64,000 nt of DNA, taken from contig NC_021500.1 of assembly GCF_000410515.1 (NCBI RefSeq), positions 4,975,028-5,039,027 on the forward strand, written 5' to 3'. A program made the position numbers and the translations under genes. Under the pieces are notes generated by a model. That model ran no database searches. It was given only the letters and a program-made list of their open reading frames with translations, and was not told where the DNA came from. This DNA is from Enterobacter sp. R4-368 (GTDB lineage: Bacteria; Pseudomonadota; Gammaproteobacteria; Enterobacterales; Enterobacteriaceae). This document shows positions 1-9,674 of the stretch, piece after piece; positions within the stretch are counted from its first letter, which is position 1; each line of letters begins with the position of its first letter.

Positions 1-1103
1 ACGGAGTAAAGTTTGCTGCCCAGCGCAGAGCCCAGCGCCATACCAATGAACACACCAGTAAACAGCAGCGCATTCAGACGACCACGCGCTTGCGGTTCAA
101 GACCGTACACGAGGTTCTGGTGAGCAACCAGACTGGATTGCAGACCCAGGTCGAAACCCACCGCCGAGAGGGCAATCAGTGCCAGCTGGCCATGCGGCGG
201 CAGTACTGGCAGCAGGAACATCAGGGCGAAGGATACCGTCACCAGACCCGCACCTAACTGTGTAACTTTTTCTGCGCCAACTTTATCCGCCAGACCACCC
301 GCCAGCGGTGCCGCTAACGCACCCGCCGCACCGGCGATGCCGAAAGTACCCGCGACCGCGCTGCCTAATTGATATTTTTCCAGCAGCATTAACGCAAGGG
401 TTGACCAGAAAGCGCTAAAAGCGATGGATAAAAAACCCTGCGCGAAAGCGGCGCGGCGCAGTGCCGGATAGCGTTGCCACAGGTGCGCCATCGATTTCAT
501 CAGCGCCGGGTAGCTCAGCGTGGAGTGGGTTGCGAAACGCGGCAGCACCGACCACATCAGCACGCCAATCAACGCAATGCTGACTGCGGCAAGCTGATAC
601 ATGATACGCCAGCCGAATGCCGCGCCGACAAAGCCGCTGACGGTACGGGAAAGCAGGATCCCGAGCAGTAAACCGGTCATTACCGTGCCGACCATTTTCC
701 CCTGTTTGCCTTCCGGCGCGAGAATTGCTGCCGCCGGGACAATATCCTGCGCCATTGTTGCGGCCATGCCCAGTAACAGGCTGACGACCAGTAATGAAGG
801 CAGATGGCTGGTCAGGCTACAGGCCAGTAACAGCAGCGCCAGTGCAGCACTTTTAACCAGGATCAGACGGCGGCGGTCGTGGCGGTCGCCCAGCGGCAGC
901 AGGAACAAAATACCCAGCGCATAACCGGCCTGTGTGAGTGTCGGCACCAGCCCCATACCGTTGACGGTTAAGTGCAGGTCGCTGCCCATTAATGGCAGCA
1001 GCGGTTGTGAATAATAGATAGCCGCGACGCTGAATCCGGCGCCGAGCGCGAGGGCAAAAATGACCCAGCCAACAACATCGGACGAAAGAGAATGACGGTT
1101 CAT
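1..1103 (-). CDS. MFS family transporter, 3' end cut by the window edge
   Basis: About 367 codons are visible, starting with ATG at 1103 and remaining open to base 1. The product is almost wholly hydrophobic, with helices separated by short charged loops, and shows the MFS loop 2-3 signature GDRHDRRR around residues 72-80. Such proteins are inner-membrane, proton-coupled exporters of drugs, sugars or metabolites. The family is usually about 390-400 residues, so roughly 30 C-terminal residues lie outside the window. It is divergent from a LysR regulator gene and shares a 125-bp control region with it, which suggests that regulator controls it. The substrate cannot be read from the sequence. 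In E. coli flgL, not this gene, lies beside rne. Confidence 0.85.
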   Translation of the reverse strand, partial: MNRHSLSSDVVGWVIFALALGAGFSVAAIYYSQPLLPLMGSDLHLTVNGMGLVPTLTQAGYALGILFLLPLGDRHDRRRLILVKSAALALLLLACSLTSHLPSLLVVSLLLGMAATMAQDIVPAAAILAPEGKQGKMVGTVMTGLLLGILLSRTVSGFVGAAFGWRIMYQLAAVSIALIGVLMWSVLPRFATHSTLSYPALMKSMAHLWQRYPALRRAAFAQGFLSIAFSAFWSTLALMLLEKYQLGSAVAGTFGIAGAAGALAAPLAGGLADKVGAEKVTQLGAGLVTVSFALMFLLPVLPPHGQLALIALSAVGFDLGLQSSLVAHQNLVYGLEPQARGRLNALLFTGVFIGMALGSALGSKLYS

Positions 1104-1199
1104 AGCAGGTTCCCCAGGAACGTTAGGTGTAAATAACGAAGTGAGGCCATTTTTACGCAGCAGAGCATGGCGCGGTAGCCAGCGGAGTGGTAAAACGGT

Positions 1200-1216
1200 T
1201 ATACGTGAAACGTATA
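1200..1216. promoter_or_regulatory. Inverted repeat, probable LysR-type operator
   Basis: TATACGTGAAACGTATA is a perfect 7-bp inverted repeat around GAA and contains the T-N11-A pattern of LysR boxes (T1202, A1214). It lies between the divergent transporter and LysR genes, 12 bp before the preferred LysR start, a position suited to autoregulation. Binding is inferred. Confidence 0.6.
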
Positions 1217-1228
1217 GGTAAAATAATA

Positions 1229-2167
1229 ATGAAACGGCAAGAGCGTATAGATAGGGTGGATTTGATGCGGACGTATATCCGTATCGTGGAGGCCGGGTCG
1301 CTGTCGGCGGCGGCGCGCCAGCTGGAGACGACGCAGGCGACGGTCAGCCGCCGGTTGCAGTCGCTGGAGTCGCTGCTTGGCGTCAAGCTGCTCTTGCGCA
1401 CCACCCATGCGATGAAGCTGACGGATGATGGCGAACGCTGCTATCAGCATGCAAAGCGCGTTGCGGATGCCTGGGTAGCGCTGGAAGATGAGCTGAGCCA
1501 GTCCGACGACGAGCCGGTCGGGATTTTGCGCGTACGCGCACCGCATGCCTTTGGTCAGGAACAACTGCTCGGTCCGCTGACTCAGTTTCTTGAACGTCAC
1601 CAGCAACTCTCTGTTGAATGGATGCTCAATGATAAGAATGTCGATTTTCTCAGTGCCAATATCGATTGCGCTATTCGCGTTGGGGCAGAAGTGGACCCGG
1701 CAACGGTATCGGTACTGCTGGCAGAAGTACCCCGATCTATCGTGGCGTCACCCGCGTTGCTGGCGCGTTTTCCTGCTGTCGACACACCGCAGCAGCTCTC
1801 CGCGCTGCCGTGGATTGCGCTCAGCACGTTCTACCAGCATGAAATTCATCTGAGTCATCTGCAAAGTGGCGATACGGAGCAGGTGGCGATTGCACCCCGG
1901 CTTTATACCGACAGCCTGTATGCGGCCCGCAATACCGCCATTGGCGGGCTTGGCGTGACGCTGATTTCCAGTTGGGCGGTGGAAGAGGAGTTGCGCAGTG
2001 GCAAGCTGGTAGCGCTGCTGCCGCAGTGGCAGGCCGCGCCGCTACCGGTTCATCTGGTTTATCCGTGGGCGCGCTATTATCCCGCGCGGTTGCGGAAATT
2101 TTTACAACTGATGCGTGAAGTGATGCCGGGGCTTGGCGGTATGCGCCATCCGGTGCGACAGGCATAA
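1229..2167 (+). CDS. LysR family transcriptional regulator
   Basis: This 312-residue protein has an N-terminal winged helix-turn-helix (about residues 13-70, with the typical run EAGSLSAAARQLETTQATVS) and a C-terminal periplasmic-binding-protein-like effector domain. It belongs to the LysR subgroup that regulates neighbouring transporters or oxidoreductases. I chose ATG 1229, which gives the usual family length and N-terminus. An upstream start at 1187 would place the 1200-1216 operator inside the gene. ATG 1265, with AGGGTGG before it, is a second possibility but would trim the helix-turn-helix. The gene is divergent from the MFS exporter, its most likely target. The inducer is unknown. Confidence 0.88.
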   Translation: MKRQERIDRVDLMRTYIRIVEAGSLSAAARQLETTQATVSRRLQSLESLLGVKLLLRTTHAMKLTDDGERCYQHAKRVADAWVALEDELSQSDDEPVGILRVRAPHAFGQEQLLGPLTQFLERHQQLSVEWMLNDKNVDFLSANIDCAIRVGAEVDPATVSVLLAEVPRSIVASPALLARFPAVDTPQQLSALPWIALSTFYQHEIHLSHLQSGDTEQVAIAPRLYTDSLYAARNTAIGGLGVTLISSWAVEEELRSGKLVALLPQWQAAPLPVHLVYPWARYYPARLRKFLQLMREVMPGLGGMRHPVRQA

Positions 2168-2194
2168 AAAAAGCCGACCCGGGAGTCGGCTTTT
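2166..2194 (-). terminator. Intrinsic terminator of rne (bidirectional)
   Basis: A 10-bp stem, AAAAGCCGAC / GTCGGCTTTT, with a 6-nt loop lies between the convergent LysR and rne genes. Read on the minus strand it ends in seven Ts, as expected for rne. On the plus strand only four Ts follow. Confidence 0.88.
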
Positions 2195-2207
2195 GACTGC
2201 CAGGGAA

Positions 2208-5200
2208 TTACTCAGCAGCTGGCGGTTTCGTCGCCGGAGCGGTTGCCGCGTGTGTGGCGCTGTGACCACCCGCAGAACCTTTACCTTCGAAGACGAAGTT
2301 CGGGCGTACCCAGTCACTGTGACGCGGCGCTTCCGGCACATAGGCAGGCGCTGGCGCTTTGGTCATTGGCGCGGTAGCCACTTTTTTAGCCGCGGGAGCA
2401 ACATGTGCTACCACCGGCGCTTTCACCGGTTCGGCAACAACTGGCGCAGCCGCTTCTTCGGACGCGTCCTGTACAGCTTCCGGCGCTGGCGTTTCTGCTA
2501 CCGGTGCGACTTCCTGTTGTGCGGGTTCGGCTTTTTCTGCCACGTCCTGCGCAACGGGACGATCTTCCTCAGCAATCAGCTGCGGTTGTTCATCCACCGG
2601 CGTGTTGATCACTTCCGGCTGGGTGGTTTCAACGGCAACCGTCTGCGGTGCTTCAACAGCGGCTTGCGGTTCAACCACTGCCGGCTCGGCATTTTCAACC
2701 GTCGCCTGCGGCTCAACAACTTCCGCTTGCGGATGCGCAACCAGTTGAGCTTCAGCCATAGCCGGAGCGATCTCCTGCTCAGGGGCTGCATTGTTTTCAA
2801 CGGCCAGTTCCTGAATCTGCTGCTCTTCCTGCGCGCGCGGCACCGGATAACGGATCCACACTTTACCGGACGCCATTTCCGGTGAGGCACAGGCTACGGT
2901 CAACGGCATTGGAGATTGCAGCGGGTAACGTTCATCACGATAGCGACGGCGACGCTGACCACTCACGCGCAGGTGGCGCGGGGAACGGCGTGAACGGCGC
3001 GGCATCGCGTTTTCGCGTGCTTCAGCGTTTTCATCCTGTTCCTGTACCGGCGCGGTTTCAACCACCGCTGGCAGATCGACTTTCGCCAGCTGCGTGTTTT
3101 GCGCTGCGGTGTCCTGGACAGTGATTTCTTCAACGCGGTTTTCTACGTTGTTGTCACCGCCAATACGGACTTTCTGGCTGAGTTGACGCTGTTTACGACG
3201 CGGCATGACCTGCACGCGCTCTTCCTGTTCAGTTTCCTGAGCAGGTTGCTCATCGCGGTTCAGCTCTTTGACATCCTGCTGCGCCTGGCGTTTATCATCA
3301 TTACGGCGACGGTTGCGCTCACGGCGAGGTTGCTGCTGTTCGTCACGAGATTTCGTTTTTTCTGTTTCATCAACAGCGACTGGCTGGCGAGATTCACGGG
3401 CTTCGGCGTTTTGCTGCGATTTTTCGCGGCGGTTACGACGATTCTCTTCGCGACCTTCGCGGTTATCACGGCTTTCGCGCGCTTCGTTGCCTTCGCTGCG
3501 GTTGTCACGGCGGTCATTACGATCGCGACGGTTGCCCTGGCGTGATTTACGACGATCCTGCTGACGCTCTTGTTTCTCGCCTTTTTTCTCTTCTTTCACT
3601 TCAACCGGCGCCGGGGTAGCTTCACCCGCGAACAAGCCTTTCAGGGCTGAGAAGAAACGACCCAGCAAACCTGGGGCGGCAACTTGTGTTGCGGCAGGTT
3701 GCGCCTGGCTTGCTGCTGCGGCTGGCGCTTGTGGTGCTGGCGGAACGTCCGGCATAACGAAGGTAGCCAGTGCAGGTTGTTCAGGTAACTTACGTTCGGC
3801 GTACTCTTCTTCAGACGGCAGTGCCATCTCTTCTTCGTGCAGTTTCGGCAGCAGGTAGCTCAGCGTTGGCGTCTCTTCGCCTTTACGCACACGCAGTACG
3901 GAGTAGTGCGGCGTTTCCATCTGGTCGTTTGGCACGATCACGCAGCGTACGCCGCCCTGACGGGCTTCGATAGCGCTTACCGCGGCGCGTTTTTCGTTTA
4001 ACAGGTATGACGCGACCGGAACCGGTACAATCGCATGCACTTCCTGGGTGTTTTCTTTCAGCGCTTCTTCTTCAATCAGACGCAGAATCGACAGCGACAG
4101 GGACTCGTTATCACGAATGGTGCCGGTACCGCTACAACGCGGGCAGACATGATGACTGGACTCGCCCAACGACGGGCTGAGGCGCTGGCGGGACATCTCC
4201 AGCAGGCCGAAGCGGGAAATATGGCTAATCTGAATACGCGCACGATCCTGACGTACTGCTTCACGCAGGCGGTTTTCCACCGCGCGCTGGTGGCGCACTG
4301 GCGTCATATCAATAAAGTCGATAACGATCAGGCCACCCAGGTCACGCAGACGCAGCTGGCGAGCGATCTCATCTGCCGCTTCCAGGTTTGTGTTAAAGGC
4401 GGTCTCTTCAATATCGCCACCGCGCGTTGCGCGTGCGGAGTTGATATCAATGGCGGTCAGCGCTTCGGTGGAGTCAATAACGATAGAGCCACCGGACGGC
4501 AGACGGACTTCACGCTGGAATGCGGATTCAATCTGCGACTCAATCTGGTAATGGCTGAACAGCGGGATTTCCCCGGTGTACAGTTTAATTTTGCTGCTGA
4601 AATCCGGGCGACCCAGCGCAGCGATATGCTGGCGAGCCAGCTCAAGCACTTTCGGGTTATCGATGAGGATTTCGCCGATATCCTGACGCAGATAGTCACG
4701 GAAGGCGCGCACAATCACGTTGCTTTCCTGATGGATCAGGAACGGAGCAGGGCGGCTTTCGGCGGCTTTCTGGATAGCTTCCCAGTGTTTCAGACGGAAG
4801 CTCAAATCCCACTGCAGCGCTTCGGCGGATTTGCCCACGCCTGCGGTGCGTACGATAAGACCCATACCATCCGGTAATTCCAGGCTGGAGAGTGCTTCTT
4901 TCAGCTCGGTGCGATCGTCGCCTTCAATACGTCGAGAAATGCCGCCCGCGCGCGGGTTGTTCGGCATCAGCACCAGGTAGCTGCCTGCAAGGCTGATAAA
5001 AGTGGTCAGTGCCGCGCCTTTGTTGCCGCGCTCTTCTTTATCAATCTGAACGATGACTTCCTGACCTTCACGCAGTACGTCTTTGATGTTCGGACGTCCA
5101 TGTGCGTTGTAATTAGCTGGGAAGTATTCGCGGGCGATCTCTTTGAGGGGGAGGAAACCGTGACGCTCGGCACCGTAATCAACAAATGCGGCTTCAAGGC

Positions 5201-5354
5201 TGGGTTCAATGCGGGTGATTTTACCTTTGTAGATGTTCGCTTTTTTCTGCTCGTGTCCCGGGCTTTCGATATCCAGGTCGTACAGGCGTTGTCCATCAAC
5301 AAGTGCGACACGCAACTCTTCTTGCTGAGTTGCGTTTATTAACATTCTTTTCAT
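2208..5354 (-). CDS. rne: Ribonuclease E, degradosome scaffold
   Basis: This 1048-residue endoribonuclease cleaves single-stranded A/U-rich RNA and processes 9S rRNA, tRNAs and mRNAs from the inner membrane. The N-terminal half (S1, 5'-sensor, DNase I-like and small domains, residues 1-530) is nearly identical to E. coli. It keeps the AIDINS and VIDFID segments with the catalytic aspartates (D303 and D346 in E. coli) and the zinc-link CPRCSGTG. The C-terminal half is low-complexity: a membrane-targeting amphipathic helix ([16 protein letters not shown]), an Arg-rich RNA-binding block with many RRDRN repeats, the [20 protein letters not shown] segment used by partners, and a conserved C-terminal PNPase-binding tail ([12 protein letters not shown]). 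It is slightly shorter than E. coli Rne (1061). The long leader upstream suits autoregulation. Confidence 0.98.
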   Translation of the reverse strand: MKRMLINATQQEELRVALVDGQRLYDLDIESPGHEQKKANIYKGKITRIEPSLEAAFVDYGAERHGFLPLKEIAREYFPANYNAHGRPNIKDVLREGQEVIVQIDKEERGNKGAALTTFISLAGSYLVLMPNNPRAGGISRRIEGDDRTELKEALSSLELPDGMGLIVRTAGVGKSAEALQWDLSFRLKHWEAIQKAAESRPAPFLIHQESNVIVRAFRDYLRQDIGEILIDNPKVLELARQHIAALGRPDFSSKIKLYTGEIPLFSHYQIESQIESAFQREVRLPSGGSIVIDSTEALTAIDINSARATRGGDIEETAFNTNLEAADEIARQLRLRDLGGLIVIDFIDMTPVRHQRAVENRLREAVRQDRARIQISHISRFGLLEMSRQRLSPSLGESSHHVCPRCSGTGTIRDNESLSLSILRLIEEEALKENTQEVHAIVPVPVASYLLNEKRAAVSAIEARQGGVRCVIVPNDQMETPHYSVLRVRKGEETPTLSYLLPKLHEEEMALPSEEEYAERKLPEQPALATFVMPDVPPAPQAPAAAASQAQPAATQVAAPGLLGRFFSALKGLFAGEATPAPVEVKEEKKGEKQERQQDRRKSRQGNRRDRNDRRDNRSEGNEARESRDNREGREENRRNRREKSQQNAEARESRQPVAVDETEKTKSRDEQQQPRRERNRRRNDDKRQAQQDVKELNRDEQPAQETEQEERVQVMPRRKQRQLSQKVRIGGDNNVENRVEEITVQDTAAQNTQLAKVDLPAVVETAPVQEQDENAEARENAMPRRSRRSPRHLRVSGQRRRRYRDERYPLQSPMPLTVACASPEMASGKVWIRYPVPRAQEEQQIQELAVENNAAPEQEIAPAMAEAQLVAHPQAEVVEPQATVENAEPAVVEPQAAVEAPQTVAVETTQPEVINTPVDEQPQLIAEEDRPVAQDVAEKAEPAQQEVAPVAETPAPEAVQDASEEAAAPVVAEPVKAPVVAHVAPAAKKVATAPMTKAPAPAYVPEAPRHSDWVRPNFVFEGKGSAGGHSATHAATAPATKPPAAE

Positions 5355-5500
5355 CGTAACTTACTCATTATTCTTACATTGACGACTAAGCTGCGGGCAA
5401 GATAACGCCTTTCCGGGGGAGAACCGATGGCCTCGAGACTATTCGCGTCGCCAACCTCACGGTTGTCGCTCGCTAAAGAGGCGCAGTGTGTCGGTTGCCT

Positions 5501-5520
5501 GTGTTTCCTGTGGAAAACAC
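5501..5520 (-). promoter_or_regulatory. rne leader hairpin (hp2-like autoregulatory element)
   Basis: On the minus strand GTGTTTTCC-ACA-GGAAACAC forms a stem with a one-base bulge inside the rne 5' leader. The E. coli rne leader holds such hairpins, which RNase E binds to destabilise its own mRNA. Matching this hairpin to hp2 is an inference from position and shape. Confidence 0.5.
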
Positions 5521-5722
5521 AGCGCAATTATCAGGGGAACAGCCTGGGAAAAACTCTCCAGAGAAGATTCCATCTACCGGTAAGGACTGCAACCCGCAGC
5601 CCGCTAACTGCCTGAAAGTTCAATACGTCTTACGCCATTGCTGCGTGTATGATCGGACAGGCAAAACTGGTCATTCCGCTCATTTACTTGTTTTAACAAG
5701 ATTCAACACGGAAAACCGCAAC

Positions 5723-5751
5723 ATTATTCCTTGCGAACCCTGTTATAGCAA
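5723..5751 (-). promoter_or_regulatory. Main rne promoter
   Basis: On the minus strand TTGCTA (-35) and AATAAT (-10) are separated by exactly 17 bp. Transcription would begin near 5715-5716, giving a leader of about 361 nt, the length known for E. coli rne. The rest of the 570-bp rne/rluC spacer has no convincing gene. Confidence 0.75.
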
Positions 5752-5924
5752 GCTGACTTTTACCATTTATCACCCGGTTACTCACAGTTTTTTCACCTTT
5801 GCCCGGAGATTGGTTTAATAACCGCCGAATCAACTGAGTAAAACGAAGTCACCGAGTCAATTGTAAATATAAGCATAGAAAAATGAGTGGCGCTATTCAG
5901 CGTGGCTATTTAGAATCGCCTCCC

Positions 5925-6878
5925 ATGAAAACTGAGACACCATCCGTAAAATTTGTTGCTATTACCGCTGATGAAGCGGGGCAACGTATCGATAATTTTC
6001 TGCGTACCCAGCTCAAAGGGGTACCTAAAAGCATGATTTACCGCATCCTGCGTAAGGGTGAAGTGCGGGTAAATAAAAAACGTGTAAAACCGGAATATAA
6101 ACTGGAAGCGGGGGATGAAATCCGCATTCCGCCGGTACGCGTGGCAGAAAAAGAAGAAGAGGCGGTTTCTCCGCATTTGCAAAAAGTTGCCCAGCTAACC
6201 GACGTTATTCTCTATGAAGACGATCATATCCTGGTGCTGAACAAACCCTCGGGCACGGCGGTACACGGCGGTAGCGGGCTGAGTTTTGGCGTGATTGAAG
6301 GGTTGCGCGCGTTGCGCCCGGAAGCCCGCTTTCTTGAACTGGTTCACCGTTTAGATCGTGACACCTCCGGCGTTTTGCTGGTGGCAAAAAAACGTTCCGC
6401 GCTGCGTTCGCTGCATGAGCAGCTGCGCGGTAAAGATATGCAGAAGGATTATCTGGCGCTGGTCCGCGGCCAGTGGCAGTCGCATGTCAAAGTGGTGCAG
6501 GCACCTTTGCTGAAAAATATTCTGCAAAGTGGCGAGCGGATAGTGCGGGTGAACAGCGAAGGCAAGCCTTCAGAAACACGTTTTAAAGTTGAAGAGCGCT
6601 ATGAATTCGCGACGCTGGTGCGTTGCAGCCCGGTGACCGGACGTACGCATCAGATTCGTGTACATACTCAACATGCCGGCCACCCGATTGCTTTTGACGA
6701 TCGCTATGGCGATCGCGAGTTTGATAAGCAACTGGCTCCAACCGGGCTGTCACGACTGTTCCTGCACGCTGCGGCACTCAAGTTCACGCATCCCCATACG
6801 GGCGAAACATTGCGTATAGAAGCGCCACTTGATGATGCACTCAAACATTGTCTGCAAGTGTTACGCAACGCTAAGTAA
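5925..6878 (+). CDS. rluC: 23S rRNA pseudouridine(955/2504/2580) synthase
   Basis: RluC isomerises three uridines in 23S rRNA to pseudouridine. The 317-residue product has an N-terminal S4 RNA-binding domain (about 18-80) and an RluA-type catalytic domain with the HRLDRDTSG motif, in which D144 is the catalytic aspartate. The start is set at ATG 5925 (MKTETPSVK), which aligns with E. coli. An in-frame ATG 42 bp upstream adds 14 unrelated residues. The gene is divergent from rne, as in E. coli, and is followed at once by a strong terminator. Confidence 0.96.
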   Translation: MKTETPSVKFVAITADEAGQRIDNFLRTQLKGVPKSMIYRILRKGEVRVNKKRVKPEYKLEAGDEIRIPPVRVAEKEEEAVSPHLQKVAQLTDVILYEDDHILVLNKPSGTAVHGGSGLSFGVIEGLRALRPEARFLELVHRLDRDTSGVLLVAKKRSALRSLHEQLRGKDMQKDYLALVRGQWQSHVKVVQAPLLKNILQSGERIVRVNSEGKPSETRFKVEERYEFATLVRCSPVTGRTHQIRVHTQHAGHPIAFDDRYGDREFDKQLAPTGLSRLFLHAAALKFTHPHTGETLRIEAPLDDALKHCLQVLRNAK

Positions 6879-6880
6879 TC

Positions 6881-6910
6881 TTTTCCCCCTCGCGTCTGCG
6901 AGGGGGAAAA
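6881..6910. terminator. Bidirectional terminator between rluC and the hydrolase gene
   Basis: TTTTCCCCCTCGC-gtct-GCGAGGGGGAAAA is a perfect 13-bp stem with a 4-nt loop and T/A tails on both sides, between two convergent genes. Confidence 0.88.
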
Positions 6911-6920
6911 CGGGGTTGGC

Positions 6921-8072
6921 TTACGGCTTCAGCCATTTGTCCAGCCACGGAAACACTTCATTTTGCTGTTCCTGATAAAAGACATGTCCCAGTTCCGGCC
7001 AGCTTTTCGTCACCAGTTTGTCGTCTGCCTGCTGCGAAGACCACACCCGATGCACTTTGTCAAAAGCGTCTTTTACCGCCTCAGCCGGAAAAAGTTTGTC
7101 TTTGCCACCGCTGAAAATCAGCATCGGCTTCGGCGCGGCGATGCTGGCGATATCCGGAATATCCATGCGGGCGGGCATCCCCGGATGCAACATATAGAAC
7201 GCGGATTGACCGCGTAACACGTTATTGCCGGGTTGCATCAGGCCGTTATAGGTTCCAAACCACGAAATCACCGCTGTAGCAGCGACTTTTTCGCTCAGCG
7301 CCGCCAGTTGCCAGGCGCGAAAACCACCCATTGAGAAACCCAGTACGCCAACGCGTTTACTGTCCACTCCGGGATGCGCGGCGATAAAATCGACCGTGCG
7401 CATATCCTCATAGGCTACTTCGCCTGCCAGCGAGCGTCCCAGATTGTAGTAGTTGCTGGCCAGCGCCTGTTGTTGTTCATAAACCATCGGGCCGCGATCG
7501 CCCCATCCGGGACTGTCGATAGCGATAACCGCGTAGCCCCGGCTCGCCAGTTCATCGCCAATAAATTTACCGCTGAAAAATTTATCAGCCCATGCTTGCG
7601 CACTGGCGAGTTGCTCCGCGTTACCCCACGGGCGGATCAGCTTCTCTTTGCCGATATCAAACTTCGAGCCATGATCGTGCAACAGAACGATGGCAGGGTG
7701 CGGGCCGGGTGTTTTCGGCATCAATAACAGGGCGGAAATGCGGTTATCGTCCGTCATGTTTAGCGATAATTTTTCAGCGGTATAGCTGCCGCGATCTTCT
7801 TTCACTATCGAGTGAGGAGAAAAGGGTTTCATGGCGTCCGGGGTGAGCAGGGCGCGGCGAAATAACTGGCGGCTATGCGATTGCCACTGGTGGAAATCTT
7901 TAAAATTGCCTGATAACCACGAATCGGGATAACGCATCTGCGCTTTCAGCGTTTGCCAGCTTGCCGGAAGATTGCCTTCAACGACGCCCTCTGTTTGCCA
8001 CTTATCTTGCGCATAAACATTGCCAGACGCCAGCAGGGCAAACATCAGCGGCAACGTACGTAAAATCTTCAT
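6921..8072 (-). CDS. Exported alpha/beta hydrolase (dienelactone hydrolase / acetyl-esterase like)
   Basis: This 383-residue protein has a clear signal peptide (MKILRTLPLMFALLASGNVYA, cut before QDKW), so it is probably periplasmic. The alpha/beta hydrolase fold shows a nucleophile elbow GFSMGG (S247), an acid in SGGKDKLFP (D325) and a histidine in ELGHVF (H363). The fold, the LLHDHG oxyanion strand and the size fit dienelactone-hydrolase-type or acetyl-xylan-esterase-type enzymes; the substrate is unknown. I prefer ATG 8072, five bases after AGGAG, over the adjacent GTG 8075. A 19-bp perfect palindrome just upstream suggests specific repression. I do not know it from the E. coli rluC-yceF interval, so it may be lineage-specific. 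Confidence 0.88.
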   Translation of the reverse strand: MKILRTLPLMFALLASGNVYAQDKWQTEGVVEGNLPASWQTLKAQMRYPDSWLSGNFKDFHQWQSHSRQLFRRALLTPDAMKPFSPHSIVKEDRGSYTAEKLSLNMTDDNRISALLLMPKTPGPHPAIVLLHDHGSKFDIGKEKLIRPWGNAEQLASAQAWADKFFSGKFIGDELASRGYAVIAIDSPGWGDRGPMVYEQQQALASNYYNLGRSLAGEVAYEDMRTVDFIAAHPGVDSKRVGVLGFSMGGFRAWQLAALSEKVAATAVISWFGTYNGLMQPGNNVLRGQSAFYMLHPGMPARMDIPDIASIAAPKPMLIFSGGKDKLFPAEAVKDAFDKVHRVWSSQQADDKLVTKSWPELGHVFYQEQQNEVFPWLDKWLKP

Positions 8073-8085
8073 CACCTCTCCTTAA

Positions 8086-8104
8086 ATTAAAACGTCGTTT
8101 TAAT
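8086..8104. promoter_or_regulatory. Perfect 19-bp palindrome, probable operator of the hydrolase gene
   Basis: ATTAAAACGTCGTTTTAAT has two perfect 9-bp arms around a single T and ends 13 bp before the hydrolase ATG, next to its ribosome binding site. The symmetry and position suggest a dimeric repressor site. The protein that binds it is not identifiable here. Confidence 0.6.
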
Positions 8105-8157
8105 ATTGGTGATGAATGTAACGTTTGCCTAAAAAAGAAACTGTGATCGCGAAAGCA

Positions 8158-8742
8158 TTAGCTTAACAACGGGTTACAATGTTCACGCCGGAGCATCTGG
8201 CACAGCGCAATTAGCGGCAAACCCACTAATGTATTAGGGTCACGTCCTTCCAGGCGTTCAAACAATGCAATACCCAGTCCTTCGCTTTTGAAGCTACCGG
8301 CACAGTTCAACGGGCGCTCTTTGCGGACATAGTCGTCGATTTCCTGTTCACTTAAGCGGCGAAAATGGACGTCGAAAGGCTCACATTCCGTTTGCACATG
8401 ACCGGTTGCGGAATTAAACAGCGCCAGGCCAGTATAAAAAGTCACAATATTGCCGCTAGCTTTCATCAATTGCTGGCGGGCATTCTCTTCTGTGTGCGGT
8501 TTGCCGGTAATTTCGCCATCAAGTACGCACACCTGATCGGAACCAATAATCAAATGTTGAGGGTATTTTTGCGCCAGTGATTGCGCCTTTTCCTGCGCCA
8601 GTCTTAGCACTAAATGGCGAGGAGCTTCGCCTGCACGCGGTGTTTCGTCTGTCTGCGGTGCGGCGCATTCGAAGGGTAAACCGAGTTTTTCGAGCAGGGC
8701 GCGGCGGTAGGGCGAAGTGGAAGCGAGGATAATTTGCGACAT
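8158..8742 (-). CDS. yceF: Maf-like m7GTP pyrophosphatase
   Basis: This 194-residue Maf/HAM1-type nucleoside triphosphate pyrophosphatase belongs to the YceF subfamily, which removes 7-methyl-GTP from the nucleotide pool. It has the N-terminal motif [15 protein letters not shown], the conserved IIGSDQV (with catalytic Asp) and the C-terminal [10 protein letters not shown] segment. Length and position next to the divergent yceD match E. coli. The hydrolase gene starts downstream after an 85-bp gap containing its own operator and ribosome binding site, so the two are probably not one transcript unit by design. Confidence 0.95.
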   Translation of the reverse strand: MSQIILASTSPYRRALLEKLGLPFECAAPQTDETPRAGEAPRHLVLRLAQEKAQSLAQKYPQHLIIGSDQVCVLDGEITGKPHTEENARQQLMKASGNIVTFYTGLALFNSATGHVQTECEPFDVHFRRLSEQEIDDYVRKERPLNCAGSFKSEGLGIALFERLEGRDPNTLVGLPLIALCQMLRREHCNPLLS

Positions 8743-8871
8743 ATTTTTTTCACCAAATATGGCTTAACAATGACAGGCATTTTAAACTGTAGGCCGCAAT
8801 GTGTGCGAATTATTGGCAAAAGGCAACCGCAGGCTGCCTTTTTCTTTGACTCTATGACGTTACAAAGTTAA

Positions 8872-9405
<534 letters not shown>

Positions 9406-9409
9406 TTAA

Positions 9410-9595
<186 letters not shown>

Positions 9596-9647
9596 TCACG
9601 CGCAAGCGTGATGAAGCTTAGTGAGGATTTCCCCGCGTAAGCGGGGA
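9596..9647 (+). promoter_or_regulatory. Two GNRA-capped hairpins between rpmF and plsX
   Basis: TCACGC-gcaa-GCGTGA (9596-9611) and TCCCCGC-gtaa-GCGGGGA (9630-9647) are perfect small stems closed by GCAA and GTAA, both GNRA-type tetraloops. Neither has a T tract, so they are more likely RNA stability, processing or protein-binding elements than terminators. Confidence 0.5.
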
Positions 9648-9674
9648 TAGACCGAACCAGGCTGCGACGATACC

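Noticed and set aside
2133..3564. Several open frames opposite rne
   Set aside because: They are antisense to the repetitive Arg/Pro/Glu-rich C-terminal half of rne, show low-complexity translations, and have no ribosome binding sites.
5427..5818. Short plus-strand frames in the rne leader
   Set aside because: They lie antisense to the structured rne leader and have no start signals or family resemblance.
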